From Papaver somniferum (lineage: Eukaryota > Streptophyta > Magnoliopsida > Ranunculales > Papaveraceae), in assembly GCF_003573695.1 (NCBI RefSeq), contig NW_020621936.1:12400001-12464000 (forward strand): a stretch of 64,000 nt of DNA. Reading direction: 5' to 3'. A program made the position numbers and the translations under genes. Below the pieces are notes generated by a model. That model ran no database searches and was not told where the DNA came from. It saw nothing but the letters and a program-made list of their open reading frames with translations. Each line of letters opens with the position of its first letter. The first letter of the stretch is position 1. Shown here in pieces: positions 1-11,489 of the stretch.

Positions 1-3000
1 TCTGTGAAAGACTTTGTGCCATTAATTGACTTTACTTTTCTCACCATGCACACACACCCACCTGTAGCCACTAAGGGTTACATTATCGAAAGTCGGAACT
101 GCAAACACCCACCTGCGGCTAAGAGTGGCTCATATTATCGAGTGTTCGGGCTGCAGTACCAATGTTATACTTTTTGCAAGAAAGCTATTATTCTGCTTCG
201 ATTTCTCTTGGTTTAACCAATCATACCTTTGATGACGTTCCCATAGAGAGTGGTTGAAAACCAACAACACCTACGGTAGTATCAGTGGATACTTTGACTA
301 TGTCATCAACAATCATTGGATTACGATAAAAAATTTCTCTATTGCGTGTGTGCCTTATGGAAATTCTCTCATTTTGAGGTTTCACAGCCTTTGCAGAGAC
401 ATTCTCCTATTAGGAGAACTATACTCAGAGAAATTAGATCTTCCACTGATAGTCTCTTTGATAGCACTATATTTCAATGACTGTGACTGGCTCTTCCTTT
501 TAAGAGGTGCAGAATATTTCGAGTCAACTAGTCATCTACGCTCAAGGTGTGTTCTAAGTGACACACTTGCTACTACATTTACAGCTTCTCAAGGAAGCAA
601 TTTGATTTGCAATCTCCGAAGATGTCAAATATTCGGCATGTCTTTCATTGATGAAAACATCAAGATGAGATACATCCTGGTTTATCTTTGTATAAACCGG
701 GATACTTCACATCATTTTTTAGGCGATAGCCTTTCCTCCCCCAAACGGTGGGAAGACTTTCTCATAAAATTTGCAAATCTTGTAATAGAGTAGTAACAGC
801 AGTGGAATATAACACGTCTCAAACAGAAAAACATGACAATGGTTACATGAGTAATAAGTTCAAAGTGCACAAGAGCATCAAATGTGCTCACCATCAATGG
901 ACAAAGCATTACTAGGATGATACAACATCAACGGATGACAAACAAGAGTTTCATTTAATATCTATATGAGTATAGATACACAGTTACCACCCAGTTGATA
1001 TGTCGAGTCACGTATGACTACCAGACCATACTTCCATCAACCTGGTTAGTATCAGAGGAAACTCACTGTCAAGGGTTGGCGCTATACAACAAGCGACCTT
1101 CATTTTCTCACTAGGCCTTCATAAAAGCATCAAATTTTCACTGATGCTAAGACCAAGGTCTCGAAAGCGTACACAAGGGAGAAAAACACTTCAATATGAA
1201 CCGAGGTTCATATCTTCCGATCATATAAACTTTGTCGATAATTCCTTTGCAAATGGGGGGATATCCACAATGATTCCAGTAGCTACTCTGAGTATTATCG
1301 ACGACCAGTTAACAATCAGTTAATAACGATCTCACATAATTCTCTAGAGTACGAGGATATTCTAATCCATTTGGTACCAAATCTTAACATGCGGATATTC
1401 TCCGCCTTAAGATATTAACACAAATTTCATGGATATGCTCCTCCTCAGGAGTTATCAGCTCATAACTCAAAAAGGATATGGACGTTATCTGATTAGATTG
1501 GCATACCTCATATAAGAGGTTTTCGTCTATGCTTATAAGCATATTCTCAGACGAAACAATCGTTGCGATTTTATGGCATGCCTTGCAAGGACTTTCTTAC
1601 GGCGAATCAAGCAAGCGCACTCTTGCTAAATCTAGCAACAGAGTAGTCTCTAACACCTCAGTCATTTCTCGGTGTGAGAATTTAGATGAGACACAATTGG
1701 ATTTAACCAATGTCATCGACGATTCTCCCCCTGATCCTTAGGCGGGATGTCTCATTAACATAACATTCAGTTATGCATGAATCAACCTATCAAGGGAGCA
1801 ACTGGGTGCAGAAAACAATAATAACATGCAACCCAGGAGAGGTAACTGATCAGGTTTCCTCTCTCGTTTACTGTCCAGTTGGGATAATTTTAAGAATTTA
1901 CATTGCCATGTAAAATTAACAGTAAACTGTAAACGAATTCTGTGACCATAAACACTATCTCAATATCAGTATCAGTCCTGCCAAGACGACCGATAGAGAT
2001 CAACAACAATGAACGACATTTGAAATGCGCGTATCGTGTCTTTTATGTCACAGCGATAGCAGAGCTCTTCCAGGCTCAAAGATGGCTTAATCAAACCAAT
2101 CATTATGCTATCGTCTCGTATTTTTCCACTTCTGGTGGAACGGGGCTCATCAGGTACTTAAACCCTAGAACTATTGTGCTTTTCATTTTTAAATATGCCT
2201 ACCACAATTGTATTTTCCTTCTTCGCCAAAGATAAAGTTATTTGCATAGGTACTGCTGCAAATTTAATTTACCAAATTCAGGATTTTAGGTAATAGCTCA
2301 GGCGACGAGAAGACATGATATTAACTCTAAATATCATTTACAAAAATGCAACACTCATTATCGCTCGACGTTTGTATATCTACGAGGCGCAATTAACATT
2401 TGCAGCACTCGGTGTTGTTGACACAACATATACAAAGTGCAAATTAAGCACTAGGTTCTAAAGATCGCCGATGCATATAATAGGTGCATATCATGCATGC
2501 CGTAAAGCTCGCGAAAACACATAAGGGCGCAAAATATGCCGCTCTCCTTATTGCTCACCACAACATTTTATACGGTGCATATATATTCTCTAAAATCAAG
2601 CCGAAAAATTTACCACAAAAACCAATGGTGAAATGGTTCTAACATAATACCGACAAATCTCCAATTTCGTCTATTAGGCTCGACGAAATATTAATTTATC
2701 AAAGTCGAAATATGAACACATTTCTTAAAAGAAACTGTCTCGATATCAATTGCAGGTCATTTCAAACACCGCTGATAGAGACTGGCTAACCATGTTAACC
2801 TGGTGTCCATTTTTCATCGCATTCCACTCCTTAGGCGGAACTACTTTGAATTCTGGAGATTACTATAGCGAAGGAATAAAGTTCTGCTATCCCAAGGATG
2901 CAACAATTCCTTGCTCTGCCGATATTAAAACCCTTAACACCATAAAACTCATTGGTGTACCAACAAAGGTAATTTTATTTTTTACGCTATGCAAAAGGAC

Positions 3001-3600
3001 GCGGAAAAATCTTCCGTTGGTCGGCTAAAGAGGAAAATAGCAAAATGCTACAAATTCAAATATTTGGCTAAATTCGGAAATCGAATAATGTCACAAATAT
3101 GAGTCGTTGCTAATACGTACCTATTTGGATATCTCCTCATATATCGTGTAATTTCCTGTGCTCCAACTAGAACATATAATACGGTAAGATGTCTAATTTT
3201 CTCTTTAACAAATCCTAATCAAAATAGAAAACAAAGTTAGACACTACAAAAACTTATGCATAGAACTATTCAACAATAGTTAAATTAAATATGCAAGAGT
3301 TGAAGAGAATTATTCTTTTTCGTATCGTCCGTCCTATGCCTGAGTACCACAGAACAATTCGTGCCGATAACGTTTTATGTAATGATAAGATGCTGCTCAG
3401 CTAATTAACTAACTTAGCATAAAGTACTACATACATAGATAGTACTGCATGGACGGACCACTATCTTTAAAAGAGAAATGAAGTGAAAGGAGTTTATTAC
3501 TTCTTCTTAAGTTCTGTTACATTTCAAAGTGGGGAGACCACTCGTCTATTTATAGCCAGAGCCATTAAGTAGGTAATTTAAACAAGCATACACGTGTTTA
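1..3600. other. AT-rich non-coding stretch, unassigned
   Basis: All reading frames are short and none shows a domain or motif I recognise. Near the left edge there is a two-copy imperfect direct repeat with a period of about 51 bp (from 55 and from 106, both starting cacccacctg). The stretch lies left of what looks like an LTR end at 5533, so it may be the internal part of an LTR element that begins outside the window. That is inference, since no coding remnant confirms it. Confidence 0.35.
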
Positions 3601-5533
3601 CAATTTAAACTATAAGCTCACAATGCTTATCTAGTTTTTAGGCGGTTAATCCTTGGCACAGAAATAAATCCAGTGTTTATTAGAATGTTCCGGAAATGGT
3701 GGGCCATCCTTAAAGACGTGTTCACACAACAAAAGTAATTTAGGATTTCATTAATGGGAGAAAAATAGGTTTTATTACTTTTGGAAAATGAAAAGATGGG
3801 AATTGAACTTAAAAACATAGGAATTATATATCAGAGATTTTTTAAGAGTTGAAGTTAGGGCATGAGAAGAATTCTAATGGGAAGACATCTAGGTGCATGC
3901 TAATTTGACGTAGGTTTATTACTCATCTTCTTTGGGATTTTTTCTTAATTATATGATTTGTTTCTTCCAAATTAAGATTTAAATCCCTGATTTCTTTTGT
4001 GTTTATTTTTGAATTGCTCCATTCGATTTGAACTAATGGCTTGTTTTCATGAATTATGAAATGAGGATGTTTGGTTTTGTGAAGGAAATGCCTGGTTGAA
4101 ATGATTGTTTGGTTTTGTGAAATAAAAATAGGGTTTCAAATGATTGTTTTCAATGTTCCCTTTTAGAACTGAAAGTGCTTGTGAAAATGCTTATTAGACT
4201 GCAATTCTTTTATCTTGAGTTTGTAGATTTCGTTGTTAACTTAACCCTTGTACTTGTCAGTTTATAATAATGGATTGCTTGCTTTTTTGATGCACGGGAA
4301 TGTCGATTTCAACTATAAAGTTTGCTGATTTTAGAAAAATGGAAATGAACTCCATATGCATAGAGGTGTTCTTGTCGAGGAATGCCTTTCTTGTCTGTAT
4401 GTTTTGATAAACATAGTCAGTTGAGTCCCTTTTGTGAATGAACCACACTTGATGTGAATGTAAGAAGATTTATTCAGAAAACTGATTGAGTTCATGTCTT
4501 CCGTTAGTTGGAACGTAGTTCCATCTTGCGCCAGGTAATGATCCCCGACATAGAGAAATGGGTAATGATCCCCATGGGAACGCAGCTTCCCGACCATCGA
4601 TGGCGGCTGTCCGTGCCGAGAAACGATAGGTGGGTGTACGAACCAAGGTTTTTGTGTCGTGGACTCAATGTGTCGAAATCTAAGTGACTTGATTTGTCGA
4701 AACTTCAATGGTTTTGTGAAGTTATTGTTGAATGTACCGTTTGTGATTTGAAGTTCTATCGTCGCTTATTTATATTTAATCCTTATATTTTCTTGTGCTT
4801 TTTGAGATTTTCCGTTTCTCTTTGAGGATGGGAACGTAAGCTATTGAGCCGTCATCTCACCCCAATTGACGATTTTGCAGATTTTATCGAAGGGCGAAGC
4901 AAGTAGAAGTTTCATAGTTTAAAGAGTGCATTATCCTTGGCTTGTTTCCTATGTATTTGCTTGGATGTTTCACCTGTGATAGATGTTGGATACTTGAGCA
5001 TATTTTTATATTCTTAGAAGTTTCTTTACTGACATTTGAAAGTACTTAAGTATGGATGTTTTTCATTTGAGAATTAGATTGAAATAAATGTTGAAAACGT
5101 TTTGTTTTAATGTCAGTTTCTGCAGTCTTTTTCCCTTGATAACTGGCACCAATTGGAAAGGGATTAGACCATAGTTTCTTTTGGAAAATGTCTATATATA
5201 TCTTATCTAAGATGGGTTCAAAGTTCTTTGTGTTTCGATTCTTTGTTTAGGAGATGTGGCCCTTGAGGTAGATTACAATAATTCTGAAATTTGTAGGTAG
5301 GCAGTTCTGCGACCTACTTTGCCTACACTGTTGACTGACCAAATGAACTCCGAATCTGGATTTTTAAAATGCACTTGAAATCTGGTTCTTTATACTTTCT
5401 AAATTGGGGTCAAGATCATAATTACGACTTTTAACGAAGTTTGTGGAGCCTCGACAACTCAGATGGTCAGAAACGCTATTATCCATTATCCGAATTCTGG
5501 TTAAATCCATTATCCGAATTTTGGGGTGTTACA
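3601..5533 (+). repeat. Probable right LTR of an unidentified element
   Basis: The segment stops abruptly at 5533 with ggggtgttaca, a typical plant Ty3/gypsy LTR terminus. The next base (5534) starts a match to position 24464 inside the Tat-like LTR, 39 bp from that LTR's outer end. Those missing 39 bp are not elsewhere in the window, which fits an insertion whose other end lies off the left edge. Just before the terminus is a short tandem motif, attatccgaatt, seen twice (about 5490-5520). No reading frame of note is present. The left boundary is a guess and the family (possibly Tekay/Del-like) is unproven. Confidence 0.35.
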
Positions 5534-5968
5534 TCGGGTGTGTGGGTGAGAAACGAATTTAAACCCTAAAAAATGTACTGCACGGGAGTACTTTAGATTC
5601 GAGAGAGAAATCTGTACAAGTCCGGCCTAAACCAAGAAATGGTTGTTCCAGACTTGACTCGGTCACAAAGTGAAGGAGAATGGGTTGGTTTTGGGGACGG
5701 AAGCAAGGAAAGTGATGAGACCAGAATATTTGATTTCTTTAAGAGTAGTTGTTTTCTACGACTTATATCAGAAAGTGGGAAGCTAACAAAATCGAAAGCT
5801 AGCAAATGTTTTCTGAGTGTTGTATGCTCCTGACTGAACTTGTTGTTCGGTGGAAATAGGTAAAACCTATTTATACAAGTCGAGGTGTAACATACTCTGG
5901 TCTCATTAAGGAATGGAGAATGGGTGAGTAAATGGGAGGATGTGGTAACCGTTAACGCATGTAATTGA

Positions 5969-7585
5969 TGATTCGGATTTTTGATGTGGTTGTTGTAGTA
6001 GTAAAGATTCGAACTCTAAGACTTGTTAAGATTAATTTTAAAGGAATAAAATAGAGAGTTATTGGGTCTAGGATTCGGCCAAACTCATATCAATAGGTTC
6101 AATTGTTCATTTTCAAACAATTATCGCTCGACAAATAAAACAACATCGACTCTTATTCTTGCCAAGGTAGATTCTCCAAACATTAATTATAAATCGTAAG
6201 CATGGGACATCAAACATCTAAGCAAGCATGACCCATATAATAAAATAATAACTATTTTTTTCAAATCATAATTCTATTTTAATTAAGTGCAAAATTCAAA
6301 TAGAAAATAAAACAAATTCACCCAAGGATGAAGTACGACTTCCTCCATTGTCCCAGTGATGGGGTCTAGCTCATCATGTTGTTGGAAACACGCTCAAAAC
6401 TCATTATTATTGCTCAAAGGGTGTTTACAAATGATGAAAAGGGAGAAATAATTCAAAACCGGGTTGGTAACAATTATATTTGTTACAAACCAGAGAACTA
6501 TGACCCTCGGCTGTGGGTCGTTACCACTGTAGCATATAAGACTGTCTTGCGATTGTCGTATTCAATGTAGCATAAACGACTGCTTGTGTGGGTCAATGTT
6601 CTTTGTTCTTCACTGTTTTTCTGCTGCTGCTGCAGATTTCTCTGCAGCTATTCTCTCGACTCTGTAGCCTCCCCCAATCACTCTATATCCCACACTGACA
6701 TCTCATCATCCTATATATATATACCACAGCAACAAAAAATCTCGCTCATTAACTCCCAATAATCTTCCTTTATTCGGTAATAAAGAAAATATTTTCTTTC
6801 TCAAATGCAGTTGTGAATGACGTGCAGAATATCCTTGTTTATCTTGGCTTGATAGGGTAGAATTTTGTTGAGTAAAGAATAAAATCTTCTCCCATGCAAT
6901 ACGTATCATCAAATATTCCGTGATAATCTTCCTCTTGAATGCAGTTCCCTGCATTATCAAAACTCCGTGTAACTCCTTGATTTTCTTAATTACAACGCAC
7001 TTACTATTCCTGTTTGGTAAGAATAAGTCATTCTCCAACGAAAACAGAAAGAAAATCTCGAGAAGATCTCTTGTAATCACTTCCCGAAACTCGATATCTT
7101 TTCCACACTCTGTTTCGCTTCACACGGATATCCAGCCCAATTCTTTCGAATATAATAACTACACCAAGCCTGTTTACTGCTAACAGGTCCAACAAAACTG
7201 AATCCAACGATTGAATCTTCTTTAATTGCCACCAAAAATCGAACCCTAATATTTGCTGCCATTTTCTCGCCAAAAACCAGATTCAAATGGGGAAAGAAGA
7301 TGGCTGCCCCTTAACAGAGATGGGGTGCGAATAGCCAAGGGTGTAAATAGTAAAGAAGGTGCCCCTTATCAATGAGATGCCCCTTAGTAATTGAGGTTCC
7401 CCTTAACCAATAATGAGAGTCCGAATAACATGTGTCCTCCGGGGGTGCTTTTAACAACTTTTCGAGCAACATTTTCCACAAGAGCTTATTTCACAAAAAC
7501 ACCTACAAACAAGTTTATTAGTGATAAAATGAGTCCCAACTAATGTATTTATGGGTGAAAATGTGTCTCACTTTCGTGCTCGTCA
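5969..7585 (-). mobile_element. Solo LTR, Athila-like family
   Basis: A 1617-bp block starts TG and ends CA. It is flanked on both sides by the 5-bp duplication attga (5964-5968 and 7586-7590), inside otherwise continuous Tat LTR sequence. On the minus strand it begins TGACGAGCACG and resembles the LTR at 8881-10378; for example, the segment around 6380-6530 is the reverse complement of about 9770-9900. No internal region is present, so this is best explained as a solo LTR left by recombination between two LTRs. A short CTG microsatellite lies near 6626. Spurious short ORFs cover parts of it. Confidence 0.85.
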
Positions 7586-7859
7586 ATTGATGTTCCATAA
7601 AAAAGAGTGTTTCACCATTACTCCCTGTATTTACTAACCGCCTCATCCTTATGACACTTCATTTTGACGGGCGTAGTGTACGCCGCACGCTGTAAACCGC
7701 CAAACCCAAAGAGGATCCCCCAGTTTGTGATATGTGTTGATGTCTCGAATGTTTTCGTGGAAAAAATGTAGCATATTGTTGTTGTATGGCAAGCCGAGCT
7801 TGGGAGACTTGCTGGCTTGGTGACCTTCGACGGTCGAAATTTTGCATCTTAAGAAGAAA

Positions 7860-8880
7860 GGTAACCGTTGATAATTGCACGCTTTCGTTTTTGGTGGCCT
7901 CATAGGTAAGGCCAGCATGGTGGCGCGGCTAGGTTGGCATGGCATGCCTTGGCGCGATTTGGCGTGGCCAAACTAGGGTTTCGGGTCAAAGGTTACCATG
8001 CATTGTCTGGTAACCTTGGACGGCTAGGATTTTTTCCTGAGATTGAAGGGCGACCGTTGATTGTCCCACGCCTTCGTTTTGGTAGCCGCATAGGGAAGGC
8101 CAGCATGGTGGCGCGGCTATGTTGGCATGCCATGGCGCGGTTTGGCGTGGCCAAACTAGGGTTTCAGGACAAAGGTTACCATGCGTCGTCTGGTAACCTT
8201 GGATGGATAGGATTTGCTCATGGGATTGAATGGCGACCGTTGATTATCGCATGCCTTCGTTTTTGTAGACGCATAGGGAAGGCCAGCATGGTGGCGCGGT
8301 TTGGCGTGGCCAAGCTAGGGTTTCAGGACAAAGATTACCATGCGTCGTCTGGTAACATTGGACGGCTAGGATTTGCTCCTGGGATTGAAGGGAGACCGTT
8401 GATTGTCGCACGCCTTCATTTTGGTAGCCGCATAGGGAAGGCCAGCATGGTGGCGCGGCTAGGTTGGCATGCCTTGGAGCGGTTTGGCGTGGCCAAACTA
8501 GGGTTTCGGGCCAAAGGTTAACATGCATTGTCTGGTAACCTTGGATGGCTAGGATTTTCTCTTGGGATTGAAGGGCGACCGTTTATTATCGCACGTCTTC
8601 GTTTTGGTAGCCGCATAGGGAAGGCCAGCATGGTGGCGCGGTTAGGTTGGCATTCCATTAGCATGGCATGCCTTGGCGGGTCTTGGTGTGGCCAAACTAG
8701 GGTTTCAGGCCAAAGGTTACCATGCGTCGTCTGGTAACCTTGGATGGCTATGATTTTCTCCTGGGATTGAAGGGTAACCGTTGATTGTTGCACGCCTTCG
8801 TTTTGGTAGCCGCATAGGGAAGGCCAGCATGGTGGCGCGGCTAGGTTGGCATGCCATTGGCGCGGTTTGGCGTGGCCAAA
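7860..8880. repeat. Tandem array, ~183-bp unit, in the Tat 3' LTR (first part)
   Basis: About five to six copies of a unit of roughly 183 bp follow one another. Landmarks in each unit are ccaaactagggttt, ggttaccatgcgtcgtctgg, gattgaagggcgaccgttga and the palindrome-containing ggcatgcc. The array is cut at 8880 by the Athila-like insertion and resumes at 15380. Open frames on both strands here reflect repeat structure and are not counted as genes. Confidence 0.9.
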
Positions 8881-10378
8881 TGACAGACACATTTTTGTGT
8901 CTAAATTGTACTCAATGTCTTTAGTGTTAGTGCTCGATTTTTGTACTAATTTTGATGCTTTGTGTGTTTGTAGGTGTTTTTGGAGAAATACACTTTTGTA
9001 GAAAAAGTTGCTCAAAAAGTACTATTTGGACTCCCGGAGAAAAGTACTAAAGGCACCCTCAATTTGGATAAGGGGCACCTCAGTTGGGCACCTGCTATTC
9101 GCACCCCCAGTTTGGTTAGGGGGACACCATCTTCAACATTTCAAAAGTTCGTTTTGGCGGGAAAATTTTATTCTCAACTGTGTAACTTTCGATCGATTCT
9201 TGAAGGAGTTCTGGGTAGACTAAAGGGCTGAAACTTAATGGGTAGACGTGATATGTCATAACAAAGCTGGTATGAGTGTTTGTTTCAATCAAATTTGGCT
9301 GAAAAATCCGTGAGAAGAAAACAGGGAAGCACGTACACGGAAGAAGATATCCACGGGATTACAACGAGTTAGACGTGTGATGCTCGTGTTTGGAAGAACC
9401 TAACCACTATTTGGAGTGTGAAGAAGTTAAATATGGCAATATGGAAGCTTCAGAACGCATGAAAATCAATATCAGTGATAAAAATGAAAAGAACATAACC
9501 CGAGTAAATGAAGATTATTTGGAGTTAATGGAGGAGATTCAATGTCGCAATCACGTATAAATATGTTCACAAGGTATCATGTAAGGGGGTCGAGAGTTTT
9601 GGGAGAGAAAGAGAACACAACAGAGACGAAAAATCAGAGTTTCAGAAACCTCCATTGTTGCTGCTGCACCAAGAACACGAAGAACATAAGACCCACACTG
9701 AGCAGTCTTATTTTGCTACAGTTTCAGCGACTGTCGCAGGACAGTCTTATTTGTTACAGTGACAGCCGAGGGTCGTAGTTCTTTGGTTTGTAACAAATAT
9801 AATTGTTACAAACCCGGTTTTGAATTATTTCTCCCTTTTCATCATTTGTAAACCCATCTTTGAGCATAAATGAAATCAACTTTTGAGCGTGTTTCCAACA
9901 TGATGAGAGGCTAATTTCTCCCACAACCAAGGCAGTGAGGAAGCTATTTACGCATGAATAATTGGTAATCATTTATTTCCTCTAATTTATAATTTATAAT
10001 TCACTCAATCACTGCTTTTGCAGAGTTTTTAATTGTTTGCAAAAAATTTCTTCATTCGTTGTGATTCAATTAGATAGGTTATGCTTTGTTTAGATAATCT
10101 ATGCTTAGGGATACAATTAATTTTTGAGAATTTTCCAGATTATTTGTGAATTAAGAAATAAGATTCTTAAAATATAATTAGAGTTTTGGATTGTTTACCA
10201 TAATTTATTCATGTGTAATAGTGAAATCAGTGTCTTGGTTGTTTCATAATATCTTGAAGTCAATTTTGTAATAAGTTTTCTTTGTTTTTAAATTTTTATT
10301 AAGTCTAAAATTCATTGCTTTCACAAGTCTTAAAACAACCCTTTTATCACTATCTTCAACAACTTTGAAAACACATCA
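8881..10378 (+). repeat. 5' LTR of the Athila-like element
   Basis: This 1498-bp LTR begins tgacagacacatttttgtgt and ends aaaacacatca. Its last 349 bp (10030-10378) reappear almost unchanged at 15031-15379. Its first few hundred bases resemble, in the same orientation, the LTR of the element at 29043-36945 read on the minus strand, so the two elements are related members of one clade. Confidence 0.9.
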
Positions 10379-11489
10379 AATTTTTGGCGCCGCCGACGCG
10401 GACTTGTCTTTAGGCTAGAGTTTTTAGATTTTTTTAGGTTTTTATTTGTTCTTCTTTACGTTTTTGGGTTTTTGTCTTTTCCTTACAGATTTTGGAATTG
10501 GGAGCGAAAGAAAATTTTGCCAAAGCTTTGGTGAATACTTAAAGACTTGGAGTAAAAGACAAAGCGAAAGGAGCGAAAGAAGAATTTTTTTTTTGTTTTT
10601 ATTAAAAAAAGAGAGAGAAAAAAGATAGACATTTCATTTTATTTTTTTATTATTTTTTGTTAGACTTTCCTTTTCTTTTGGACTTTGGACTTGGACATTT
10701 GGACATTCTTTTATTTTTAAACCCTACGGAAGGGTAGTATTAAATATTAAACTGTTTGCAGAGAAGGACGGTGATTACGATATCACCTCGGCCCCTCGGG
10801 TTCGTACACGGCATTGGAGTTGTGGCCCGAGTCGACTTCAGCGGTTCATCCCCCGTCTGGAACGGGAGGTAAGTTTGTCGAAACACTCGCGAATCCCCTG
10901 TCAGCGAGTTACTGTATTCCTTCGTTTGCATATATGCCGAGGACTTGAAAACGGCTGCTTTAATTTCCTAGTAAAGGGCAAGGACTGGCCATACAAGATA
11001 AGGGTTCGGATTTCATCACCGTTCTCTTCTTGACCGCCTTAGGAATACAAAACCAAACGCGAACCTAAACCTAAAATTTGGAATAGAACGAGACCTATAG
11101 GGTAACGATCTTAATAGGAAAGTCGTTCGAAAAATATTGGTTACTCTTTTGAGCATACTTCAAAGTTCATGATGGTTTCCGTGAGTTGAATGCGTGACTG
11201 CGTCGCCTTGGAATGCGGTGAGGCCTTGGGTATCAAAGCTTTACGCAGCTTCCCTCGCCTCTATTCAACTTACTTTGACTCGGATTGATTCCAGAGGGGT
11301 TTGCTCAAATTGTAACGAATTCCCATTCGAAGGATTAGAAGCTGGTCTAGAAACAGTCTAAGTGGAGCCATCATGCTTTTTGTTTGCTAGAAATCAGTAG
11401 GTTTGCTGTGGTGGAGTCAGCCTTGTTTGTGTTTGCATAAAACTTCCCTTCCTTTTAGGACTTTTATTTTTCTTTTGTTTTTCTAGTCT
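10379..11489 (+). promoter_or_regulatory. Primer-binding site and untranslated leader of the Athila-like element
   Basis: Six bases after the LTR comes tggcgccgccgacgcgga (10385-10402), the primer-binding site. It shares the TGGCGCC start of the tRNA-Asp-type site common in Athila elements but differs inside it. The identical 18-mer occurs at 35500-35483 in the second element. The leader from about 10760 to 11430 is strongly conserved with the leader of that second element (about 35140 down to 34480, minus strand). No reading frame accounts for the conservation, so it is probably an RNA-level signal (packaging or dimerisation); that role is inference. Confidence 0.7.

Noticed and set aside
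254..793. 179-codon plus-strand frame near the left edge
   Set aside because: No recognisable domain, no context, and overlapping frames of similar quality; could be chance. Not called as a gene.
7934..8521. 195-codon plus-strand frame with repeated WHALARFGVAKLGF-like segments
   Set aside because: Translation of the ~183-bp LTR array; mirrored by equally open minus-strand frames.
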